Source of the DNA: JBMOKU01 sp049324315
GTDB taxonomy: Bacteria; Bacillota; Clostridia; Peptostreptococcales; Thermotaleaceae
DNA: 64,000 bases
Assembly: GCA_049324315.1 (NCBI GenBank)
Contig: JBMOKU010000073.1
Span: 1 to 64,000 of the forward strand
Direction: 5' to 3'
Under the pieces are notes generated by a model. That model ran no database searches, was not told the origin of the DNA, and worked only from the letters and a program-made list of their open reading frames with translations. Of this stretch, positions 16,189 through 22,879 are shown piece after piece; position 1 is the stretch's first letter; the number at the start of each line of letters is the position of its first letter. The translations under genes and the position numbers were made by a program.

Positions 16189-16566
16189 ATGCCACAAATT
16201 GGAGAAAGACAAGTCATTGAGTATAGGATTTCTAGGTCTGCATTAGAAACTGAGTATAGCGTAGTAACTAGCCCTATTACTGAAGTAATGGTTGAAGCTG
16301 TGATTTGGGGAGTGGCAGGCGGATTAGCCTTCAAAGCTTCTAAGGCTTTTGCTGCCGCATTAATCAGTAGTGGAGCTGTACTTGAAACAGGAATAGCTTC
16401 ATACTTGTTAGATACAAGAGCAGCTGAAATAGAAGGATATTTAAATACAATAAAGGCAGATGACGCAAATGGCGTAGTAATTAAGCAAGAGTTTATATAT
16501 ATGTATATGAGCGGTTCAGGAACGGGTTGGTATGAATCTGCAAATCCAGTTGTTTCAACTTACTAA
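16189..16566 (+). CDS. unrecognised small protein with hydrophobic core
   Basis: A 125-residue protein of no family that I recognise. The start is good: GAGGAGAGGATTTTATG. The N-terminal 25 residues are polar. Residues about 28-72 are Ala/Gly/Val-rich and hydrophobic (VMVEAVIWGVAGGLAFKASKAFAAALISSGAVLETG), long enough for one or two membrane helices. The C-terminus is polar and Tyr/Gly-rich (EFIYMYMSGSGTGWYESA). There is no signal peptide and no Cys. It lies 121 nt behind the split sigma genes and ends at a strong terminator, so it is a candidate target or product of that sigma system, perhaps a bacteriocin-like or membrane-active peptide. That role is a guess. Confidence 0.6.
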   Translation: MPQIGERQVIEYRISRSALETEYSVVTSPITEVMVEAVIWGVAGGLAFKASKAFAAALISSGAVLETGIASYLLDTRAAEIEGYLNTIKADDANGVVIKQEFIYMYMSGSGTGWYESANPVVSTY

Positions 16567-16579
16567 TTACTAAATTCAG

Positions 16580-16619
16580 CAAATAAGGCAAAGAGTCTCT
16601 AAACTCTTTGCCTTATTTG
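16580..16619. terminator. strong bidirectional terminator
   Basis: Perfect 16-bp arms CAAATAAGGCAAAGAG (16580-16595) and complement (16604-16619) between convergent small genes. Confidence 0.85.
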
Positions 16620-16625
16620 TTGGAT

Positions 16626-16910
16626 TTATTTTTTTCTGCTTATTAAACTATTATACTTTTTCTCATTTATGTTCCATCTAATAAGAGAGCCAATCCCTCC
16701 CCCTACAAGGCCTCCAATCAAATATGTTAAATATATATATATATCGTATTTTATTAATGAATCTATGAAATTTCCTTTGATTACTCCTTTAACAACAGAA
16801 AAAAGCAACAATACTGTGCCCATCATTGTCCCAACAGTTAATATATGTCTTAATTTTCCCTTTTGTCTATATTTCTCCCAATCTTTAATAAACTTTTCAG
16901 TATCCATCAA
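16626..16910 (-). CDS. small two-helix membrane protein
   Basis: A 94-residue protein with two predicted membrane helices (about 25-45, ILTVGTMMGTVLLLFSVVKGVI; about 54-75, YIYLTYLIGGLVGGGIGSLI) and charged Lys-rich ends. GAGGAGG precedes the ATG. It is convergent with the unrecognised 125-residue gene. Such a protein next to a possible bacteriocin could be an immunity protein, but nothing in the sequence proves it. The gene overlaps an (AT)n tract near 16730-16744. Confidence 0.6.
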   Translation of the reverse strand: MMDTEKFIKDWEKYRQKGKLRHILTVGTMMGTVLLLFSVVKGVIKGNFIDSLIKYDIYIYLTYLIGGLVGGGIGSLIRWNINEKKYNSLISRKK

Positions 16911-17132
16911 AATAACCTCCTCACATAGAATAAAATTACACTTTTCTATTAATTGTAATTATAACATATATTTCCCATATACAAATTACAAGTAAATTAC
17001 ATATTTTTCATCTCAATACATCTCGAATAATAACACACTAATAGCATCATCTTTATCCATTATTGATTGAAGAGATTATGCTCAATAAAGCATACGAAGC
17101 GTATTCTACCATGAGAAATATTGTGACATAGA

Positions 17133-17155
17133 AAAACCTGCCTTTCCGCAGGTTT
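17133..17155 (-). terminator. terminator of the tandem GNAT gene
   Basis: AAACCTGC (17133-17140) and GCAGGTTT (17148-17155) form a hairpin overlapping the stop codon. On the minus strand it runs into TTTCTATG. Confidence 0.6.
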
Positions 17156-18455
17156 ACTTTTTTATATGACTTTTCTTAAATCCCAGTTCCCCAAACAGAT
17201 GGACATATTCCTTTGGTGATTGGAGCACTACCAGTTCTCGTCTCTCTTCCCTTAGCATTTTGATGATTTCCAAGATCATAGCTGAAGCAATTCCCTGTTT
17301 TCGATGGTCAGGCAGTGTTGCCAGGAAATAGACACCCGATACATCATCACCTAGTGCCAACGTCGCTGCAGCGCAGACCGGTTTTTCATCCAAACAGCCC
17401 AGAAATGGTGCAAACTCTGAAGTATTATCTAATCTTATACCTGAAAGAAACTTCTCCAACGCTTCCCGTGGGCTGCTGTCAAATTCAAAGATGCTGCAGA
17501 CTATATCACACCAGGTCTGACGTTGTTCTTCATTCTCTACTTTTTTCATCGTCAAATTAACTGCATTCCCGATGTCCGTCTTAAAGCTGTATAAAACGGC
17601 ATGCATACCGTTATATTCAACTTTATCCGGAAACAATTTTTCCTTGATTTCTTTAGGCAGGATATTCAGTAATTTATCTTTACTTTGATTATTCGCTTCA
17701 ATAATCTCTTTGGGCACTCCGGCCATAAAACCAAACCAAGAGACCTGACCACACAATTCAAACCCGCACTTCTTTGCCAATCCCGGAGACATTTGATTAC
17801 CCTCTACAATCTGCAAAAAAGGTATTCTTCCACCATCTATGATCTTTGCCGCAAGGTCTATCGTAACATCCACTGCATATCCCTTTCGTCTATGCTCATC
17901 CTTCGTATACATGATGCCCATGGAATTATCTTCATGGACCAATACCCAACAGGCTATTTCTCCATTCACATACACTGCAGAGGATGGCCTCTCCATAATA
18001 TCTTCCTTAATAGCCTTTAAGCTCCCGGGAGATCGATAGGTATAAAAGGAATCTACTGTCTCTGCATCCTTTATATCAACAGCTCGAACAGGATTTTTGA
18101 TTAATTCTGTGTTTAGGTTTTCCTCCGGCATATAGTATAGCACGCAAGGATTCTCCCATGTAACATCAAACCTGCTTTTGATTTTTTCAGCAAGTCTGTC
18201 ATCTACACCCGAAAATCCAAAAAATCCTTCTCGAAAGAAGGTATCCAAAACCTCATCTAAAAATGCATCTTCTTCTGTGTAGATATAGTGAAAATAGCCT
18301 TTCTTAATAAAAACACCCTTGGGCTGTACCAAATCATCCACATAGATTTCTGCTTCCGGTACATTTTCCATAATCCCCAGCATATTTAAATTAACTAGAA
18401 GGTTTTGACTTAAAAAATCAACCACGGCTTTAGATTTTTCTGTTTTTAACAGCAT
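17154..18455 (-). CDS. tandem GNAT-domain acetyltransferase
   Basis: A 433-residue protein holding two acetyltransferase-like halves. The first has NSMGIMYTKDEHRRKGYAVDVTIDLAAKI, a good acetyl-CoA loop (about 185-215). The second has GVYFLATLPDHRKQGIASAMILEIIKML near the C-terminus (about 375-405). The ATG at 18455 has AAAGGTG 6 nt upstream and is preferred to GTG at 18464. Doubled GNAT proteins occur in Firmicutes and Actinobacteria with varied substrates, such as mycothiol synthase, so the substrate cannot be named. Confidence 0.82.
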   Translation of the reverse strand: MLLKTEKSKAVVDFLSQNLLVNLNMLGIMENVPEAEIYVDDLVQPKGVFIKKGYFHYIYTEEDAFLDEVLDTFFREGFFGFSGVDDRLAEKIKSRFDVTWENPCVLYYMPEENLNTELIKNPVRAVDIKDAETVDSFYTYRSPGSLKAIKEDIMERPSSAVYVNGEIACWVLVHEDNSMGIMYTKDEHRRKGYAVDVTIDLAAKIIDGGRIPFLQIVEGNQMSPGLAKKCGFELCGQVSWFGFMAGVPKEIIEANNQSKDKLLNILPKEIKEKLFPDKVEYNGMHAVLYSFKTDIGNAVNLTMKKVENEEQRQTWCDIVCSIFEFDSSPREALEKFLSGIRLDNTSEFAPFLGCLDEKPVCAAATLALGDDVSGVYFLATLPDHRKQGIASAMILEIIKMLREERRELVVLQSPKEYVHLFGELGFKKSHIKK

Positions 18456-18557
18456 ACATATCACCTTTACTTTATCATCAAATTTATATATATGATTTTT
18501 ATGATCTGTATATGTTTATTCTACATGATTCCTTTATATCCTTCAGTCGTTCCGCGC

Positions 18558-18583
18558 AAAAAAATAACAGGGAAAACCCTGTT
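18558..18583 (-). terminator. terminator of the M15 peptidase gene
   Basis: AACAGGG (18566-18572) and CCCTGTT (18577-18583) with an AAAA loop. The minus strand continues with ATTTTTTTGCG. Confidence 0.75.
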
Positions 18584-18600
18584 CTACTCAATATATTCAT

Positions 18601-19560
18601 TTATTTCAATGCCTCATCGATCAATTCAATATAACGTCTGATATTTTCATCTTTATCACCAATATCTTTATGCCATGATTTTTCAGGATCCGCATTTTCT
18701 CCAAAATATTTTGCTTTATAAATGAACTCAGGTCGGTACTCAAAATGGAGGATATCAAAATGTCCCCATTTGCCACCCCATATAAAGCCGTATTTTTCAA
18801 AGGTCTGGACAATCTCTGCGGGATAGCTTTTGAGTCTTTTTTCTCCTTCTTCCCTGGATGTCCATCTCCAATAGTCTCGATTGTCCCTGGCCAAGTCGAT
18901 GGCAATCCCGAAGGAATGAGGGCTGAGTTGATTGGTTCCTGCGATCACTCGATAATTAAATGTACCGCTTAAGGGGAACAGATAACCGTTCAATCTGGGA
19001 TTATGGGATGTTAAGGATATCACTTCATCCATTGCCCCCTTCAAAGCCGCAGAAGCTCCGTTGCTCTTATTGAAAGGTAAAGATTTATGGGCGGTCTTAA
19101 CACCCACCAAATTTGCTTGAACCTGTTCCTTAGAACCACCATAGACTTCCTTTAATAGAGGATATACACGAATTCTACCAGGATCAAAATCTTCTGCCAT
19201 CAAGCCGCCAATATCCGAAAGAGGATAAATTTGCTCCATCATATCTTGCAGATCCGGATTATTCAATTTTTCTTGAAAACTTTTTTTCTTTTTATCATCA
19301 TACAAGACTTTTCTGCCTGAATTTAAAATGGCGTACACATTTCCATCTTTCCCTTTTTCTACCTTGACGATGTGCTGTGGATAGGCCATCATCAAGGATA
19401 ACAAGTCCTGCTTCATAACCACTACATACCTTGATTCCTTTGAATCTTTTACTGCTTTATTGAATAGAAACTGTTGTGCACCGCAACCTGCTGTATTCAG
19501 TATGATTGACAAAATGATGCCCACCAGTAAACAAGCCATTGACTTTTTCGCTCTCACCAC
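18601..19560 (-). CDS. M15-type D,D/L,D-peptidase lipoprotein
   Basis: A 319-residue protein with a lipoprotein signal (residues about 7-26, lipobox LNTAGC). The C-terminal half holds a D-Ala-D-Ala carboxypeptidase-like (VanY/M15) core: FNYRVIAGTNQLSPHSFGIAIDLA supplies the H..D zinc motif, and KWGHFDILHFEYRPEF supplies the downstream Glu/His region. It would trim peptidoglycan peptides outside the membrane. The start is a GTG with AAAGGA about 11 nt upstream; no in-frame ATG is near. It has its own terminator. Specificity is uncertain. Confidence 0.83.
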   Translation of the reverse strand: MVRAKKSMACLLVGIILSIILNTAGCGAQQFLFNKAVKDSKESRYVVVMKQDLLSLMMAYPQHIVKVEKGKDGNVYAILNSGRKVLYDDKKKKSFQEKLNNPDLQDMMEQIYPLSDIGGLMAEDFDPGRIRVYPLLKEVYGGSKEQVQANLVGVKTAHKSLPFNKSNGASAALKGAMDEVISLTSHNPRLNGYLFPLSGTFNYRVIAGTNQLSPHSFGIAIDLARDNRDYWRWTSREEGEKRLKSYPAEIVQTFEKYGFIWGGKWGHFDILHFEYRPEFIYKAKYFGENADPEKSWHKDIGDKDENIRRYIELIDEALK

Positions 19561-19636
19561 CAGCCACCATCCTTTCCTTCATCTTTCTGATTTTAGAATA
19601 CATGGCTAGTATGTGTCAAAGCTTTTTATTTTACCA

Positions 19637-20056
19637 TTAAAATTTCAGGAGATTTAATCCAATCTCTTCAGAGAACGCCCTATCTACGCTTCCTTCTATG
19701 ACGTCAACGATAATCTCTGCTGTTCCACTAATCACAGCAGAGGTCAAATGTCCACCGAGTGCCTGGTATGTATGGTCTGTTAATGTAATATGGAAATGCA
19801 GATATACTTCTCCCTCCATTTCCGTAATATTTCCTGCAAGGCAAGTAATCTCCATATCTCCCGTCAGTTTCTTGGTGTGGTATGTTTTCGTGCCGGTTTC
19901 AAAAAGTCCAATCACTGCATGATCCACAGCGCCAATTCCTGAAACGGATCCCAGCGTAATCTTATTCTCCTTACAGAGTCTTTTTATAGACGCCACAATT
20001 TCTTCTCCTTTGTCCAAGCGTACAACAAATTTATTTCTAAACCTTTTAAATTCCAT
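19637..20056 (-). CDS. PPC/DUF296 domain protein
   Basis: A 139-residue single-domain protein of the PPC (DUF296, PCC) family: LDKGEEIVASIKRLCKENKITLGSVSGIGAVDHAVIG, then GEVYLHFHITL..ALGGHLTSAVISGTAEIIV. The three conserved His residues (HFH..GGH) that bind metal in bacterial homologues are present. AAAGGAG lies 8 nt before the ATG at 20056; the ATG two codons upstream is too close to it. Members are trimeric; their biochemical role in bacteria is unsettled. Separated by a terminator from the PTS operon. Confidence 0.87.
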   Translation of the reverse strand: MEFKRFRNKFVVRLDKGEEIVASIKRLCKENKITLGSVSGIGAVDHAVIGLFETGTKTYHTKKLTGDMEITCLAGNITEMEGEVYLHFHITLTDHTYQALGGHLTSAVISGTAEIIVDVIEGSVDRAFSEEIGLNLLKF

Positions 20057-20154
20057 ATGCATTTCTCCTTTCTTAGCATCCATGATTTGTTTATCCCTAT
20101 TTGTCATCAGCTTACCATAGTAGACACAGTAAAACAATACTCCATGAAAAATAC

Positions 20155-20184
20155 AAAAGGTATCTTATTCAGATACCATTTTTA
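20155..20184 (-). terminator. terminator of the PTS operon
   Basis: GGTATCT (20159-20165) and AGATACC (20171-20177) form a hairpin with TTTT runs on both sides, just downstream of the HPr gene on the minus strand. Confidence 0.7.
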
Positions 20185-20270
20185 TCTTCCCTCTATTTTT
20201 TGATTATACCCATCAAGATATTTACGATCTCTCCAGTGATAGAAAATTTCATTTCATATTCATCTACTCT

Positions 20271-20537
20271 CTATTCGCCAAAATTCCGGGAGACCAACTC
20301 TTTTAATCCTTCTATTGCTTTTTCTTCATCTTCTCCCTCAGCCACGATCATTAAATGATCTCCTGTCGCTGCCCCCATGCTTAAAATGCCCATCATGCTT
20401 TTTGCATTATATTCCTTCTGATCTTTAATGACTTTGACCTGAGAAGCATATTTTGATGCTTCCTTCACAAAAAGGCTGGCCGGCCTTGCGTGAAGCCCTG
20501 TTTGATTTTTCAGTACAATTTCAATACAACAGCTCAT
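20271..20537 (-). CDS. ptsH: HPr phosphocarrier protein of the PTS
   Basis: An 88-residue HPr. The phospho-His is H16 in TGLHARPASLF, and the regulatory serine is S47 in NAKSMMGILSM, the motif recognised by HPr kinase. Both are intact, so it can serve in transport and in CcpA-type control. AGGAGG sits 6 nt before the ATG at 20537; two upstream ATGs are in or too near the ribosome site. Last gene of the cellobiose-type PTS operon, an unusual place for ptsH, which is more often with ptsI or alone. Confidence 0.9.
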   Translation of the reverse strand: MSCCIEIVLKNQTGLHARPASLFVKEASKYASQVKVIKDQKEYNAKSMMGILSMGAATGDHLMIVAEGEDEEKAIEGLKELVSRNFGE

Positions 20538-20566
20538 GCTCATCCTCCTCATCTATTTATAGAAAA

Positions 20567-20893
20567 CTATGCCGTCATGATTTCCCTTGATCCAAGGGCT
20601 GTGTATAAATCCACGAATTCGTATGCCATATCCTTAATGGTGATTGCGTTCATCAGATGATCCTGGGCATGAATAAGCAGCAAGCTGACTTCTGTTTTTT
20701 CACCCTTGGCTTCGTTCTGAATCAACTGTGTCTGAATTTTATGGGCTTTGCTCAGTTCTTGCCCTGCATCCTTCAATAATCCTCGCGCACCTTCTATATC
20801 CCCTTTTTTGGCCAAGGCAATGGCTTCCATTGCCGAGCTTTTGGCATTTCCACCATGTAAAATAATCTGAAATACAATTTCTTGATAGTTCAT
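20567..20893 (-). CDS. PTS lactose/cellobiose-type IIA component
   Basis: A 108-residue three-helix IIA protein. The phosphorylated His is in LLLIHAQDHLMNAI, and the N-terminus has IILHGGNAKSSAMEAIALAKKGD. It receives phosphate from HPr and passes it to IIB. The ATG at 20893 is preferred to the overlapping GTG. It lies between IIC and HPr, and a strong hairpin (20939-20970) fills the gap to IIC. Confidence 0.92.
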   Translation of the reverse strand: MNYQEIVFQIILHGGNAKSSAMEAIALAKKGDIEGARGLLKDAGQELSKAHKIQTQLIQNEAKGEKTEVSLLLIHAQDHLMNAITIKDMAYEFVDLYTALGSREIMTA

Positions 20894-20938
20894 CACTTCA
20901 CATCCTTTACTTTGATTCGTTCCTAAAGAAATGACCCA

Positions 20939-20970
20939 AAGGAGATTCGATTTTTTCTTCGAATCTCCTT
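20939..20970. terminator. intercistronic hairpin between IIC and IIA
   Basis: Perfect 12-bp arms AAGGAGATTCGA (20939-20950) and complement (20959-20970). On the operon strand it is not followed by a T-run, so it is more likely a processing or stability element, or a leaky attenuator, than a full terminator. Confidence 0.55.
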
Positions 20971-20984
20971 CAGTCTATCCACCT

Positions 20985-22322
20985 TTAGGAAGCTTTGCTT
21001 AATTTATCTTCTTTTTCTTCTTCTTCACACTTCTTCTTATCCCAAACACGGAAGAAAGGATAATAGATGGCTGCCATGATCAAGAAGTTGACTGCCTGTA
21101 AAGCTACTACCGAAATCTTTCCGCCGGAGGCCAAGAAGCCGCTTACGAAAATTGGTGACGTCCACGGCATGGCAATACCGGCAAGTCTAGCCACAATCCC
21201 GGTTTTTAAAGCTAAGTACGATATAATGGTTACGACAACTGGTCCCAGGATAAACGGAATCATCATAATTGGATTCATTACAATCGGCATACCGAAGATG
21301 ATCGGTTCGTTGATATTGAATAAACCGGAACCAATGGACAGTCGTCCCAACTGTCTCAGCTGCTTACTCTTTGCAAAACGCAGCATCAGGATACACAATA
21401 CCAGTGTTGCACCGGAACCTCCTATTAGGATAAATACATCCAGGAACTGTCTTGTTACAATATTGGGCAATATCCCATTTGGATCTGCTTGGAATGCCAA
21501 TCTGTTCTGGTCTGTCAATTGTGTCCAAACAGGAAGCATCACGCTGTCTACAATGGTTGCACCATGCAATCCAAATGCCCACAGCAGATGGATCGCAAGG
21601 ATAGCCACGATTGTTCCTACAAGCCCCGTACCTGCCTTTGTCAAAGGTACCGCCAATACCGTATTGATGAAATTGAATAGTGTTTCGTAGGAAGTAGCTT
21701 CAAATACCAAACGAATGATCCACACAGTACCTACACATGCACAGGCCGGTATCAAAGCTGCAAAAGATTTTGCAACAGCCGGAGGAACACCTGCCGGCAT
21801 TTTAATGACAATCCCTTTTTGAACGATTTTTCTAAAAATTTCAGTTGTTAAAATAGCAATGATAATAGCAACAAACATTCCTCGGCTTCCCACTAACGCA
21901 GAAGGAATCGCTCCACCCACTGCTACTGCTTCAGAAGTCCCTTCCGGTGTAAACATAACTTGGAATGGTATAAGCATCATATAGGAACCCAAAGATATAG
22001 CGGCTGCAGATAATGCATCGACTTTGTACTTTTCCGCCAATCGATAGGCCACCCCGATACTTACAAACATACCTAGCAGGTTAAAGGAGGCATTGAGCGG
22101 GTACAGCAGTTTTCCCAACCACTGATCACCAAAGGTAGCAGCCATAAAATCACTATAACCCGGAATCGGAAGGAATGCGATAACCAAAAACAATGAACCA
22201 AAGATAACTAATGGCGTTGACAGAATGAGTCCGTCCCTAACTGACTGCAAGTGCTTCTGCCCGGCAATTTTACCAGCTACGGGAACAAAATATTTTTCTA
22301 GGAACTTAATAACCTTATCCAT
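20985..22322 (-). CDS. PTS cellobiose-type IIC permease
   Basis: A 445-residue membrane permease of the lactose/cellobiose/chitobiose family, with about ten membrane segments. It starts with KVIKFLEKYFVPVAGKIAGQKHLQSVRDGLI and has the substrate-loop motif GSGLFNINEPIIFGMPIVMNP. It translocates a beta-glucoside-type disaccharide while it is phosphorylated. GGGGGA precedes the ATG, and the gap to IIB is 12 nt. The substrate (cellobiose, chitobiose or similar) cannot be fixed because no glycosidase is adjacent. Confidence 0.92.
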   Translation of the reverse strand: MDKVIKFLEKYFVPVAGKIAGQKHLQSVRDGLILSTPLVIFGSLFLVIAFLPIPGYSDFMAATFGDQWLGKLLYPLNASFNLLGMFVSIGVAYRLAEKYKVDALSAAAISLGSYMMLIPFQVMFTPEGTSEAVAVGGAIPSALVGSRGMFVAIIIAILTTEIFRKIVQKGIVIKMPAGVPPAVAKSFAALIPACACVGTVWIIRLVFEATSYETLFNFINTVLAVPLTKAGTGLVGTIVAILAIHLLWAFGLHGATIVDSVMLPVWTQLTDQNRLAFQADPNGILPNIVTRQFLDVFILIGGSGATLVLCILMLRFAKSKQLRQLGRLSIGSGLFNINEPIIFGMPIVMNPIMMIPFILGPVVVTIISYLALKTGIVARLAGIAMPWTSPIFVSGFLASGGKISVVALQAVNFLIMAAIYYPFFRVWDKKKCEEEEKEDKLSKAS

Positions 22323-22334
22323 GCGGAATCCCCC

Positions 22335-22637
22335 TTACTTTTTCAAATTCATGGCATGTTCTAAAACTTTTTTGCCGTTGACCATACCATAATCCACGGT
22401 ATTGATGACATCCACCGGTATCCCCTTTTCTTCGCCTAACTGTTTAAACTCCGCCAGCTTGTATCTTACCTGCGGTCCCAGCAGCAGTACATCTGCCTGA
22501 TCTACGTGACTTATTACATCTTCAATCGGCACCGCCCAGATTTTCCCTTCTATCCCCCTTGCAGCCGCTTCCTTTTCCATTTGCTGCACAAGCAAACTCG
22601 TGGACATACCTGCAGAACAACATAATAGAATATTCAT
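22335..22637 (-). CDS. PTS cellobiose-type IIB component
   Basis: A 100-residue IIB protein. The phosphocysteine is the second Cys of LLCCSAGMSTSLLV, matching FCSAGMSTS of E. coli ChbB. VLLGPQVRYKL is also conserved. GGGGG lies 7 nt before the ATG at 22637. First gene of the operon, behind a sigma-54 promoter. Confidence 0.92.
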   Translation of the reverse strand: MNILLCCSAGMSTSLLVQQMEKEAAARGIEGKIWAVPIEDVISHVDQADVLLLGPQVRYKLAEFKQLGEEKGIPVDVINTVDYGMVNGKKVLEHAMNLKK

Positions 22638-22716
22638 TTCCATTCCCCCTTTCCTTAAAATTTGTTCATCTCACGATCACTGCCGTGGCACTTTATGTGT
22701 GTCGAAATTATATATT

Positions 22717-22731
22717 ACAAATTTCGTGCCA
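22717..22731 (-). promoter_or_regulatory. sigma-54 (-24/-12) promoter of the PTS operon
   Basis: On the minus strand TGGCACGAAATTTGT has TGGC and TTGT exactly 7 nt apart, one mismatch from TGGC-N7-TTGC. It lies about 80 bp ahead of the IIB start, and the gene upstream encodes a LevR-type sigma-54 activator. Confidence 0.75.
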
Positions 22732-22815
22732 AAATTTTAAAATACATAATAACTTTTTTATGCCCTCTGCAAGTCTTTGATTTACTGGATTATAAAAAAA
22801 CCTTTTCCTTCTCAG

Positions 22816-22847
22816 ATAAAAAAACAGTGTGCAACACAATTGCACAC
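22816..22847 (-). terminator. terminator of the levR-type gene (possible activator site)
   Basis: GTGTGCAA (22827-22834) and TTGCACAC (22840-22847) form a perfect 8-bp dyad. On the minus strand it continues TG followed by seven T, so a terminator fits best. Its position about 100 bp upstream of the sigma-54 promoter would also suit an enhancer site. Confidence 0.65.
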
Positions 22848-22879
22848 TATCTGTGTAATTAATCATACATTTACACACT

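Noticed and set aside
16725..16745. (AT)n run as a functional repeat
   Set aside because: It lies inside the coding region of the small membrane protein and is explained by Ile/Tyr codons in A/T-rich DNA.
22827..22847. GTGTGCAA dyad as the LevR-type enhancer site
   Set aside because: A run of T follows on the minus strand right after the levR-type gene, so a terminator is simpler. The enhancer role is kept only as an alternative.
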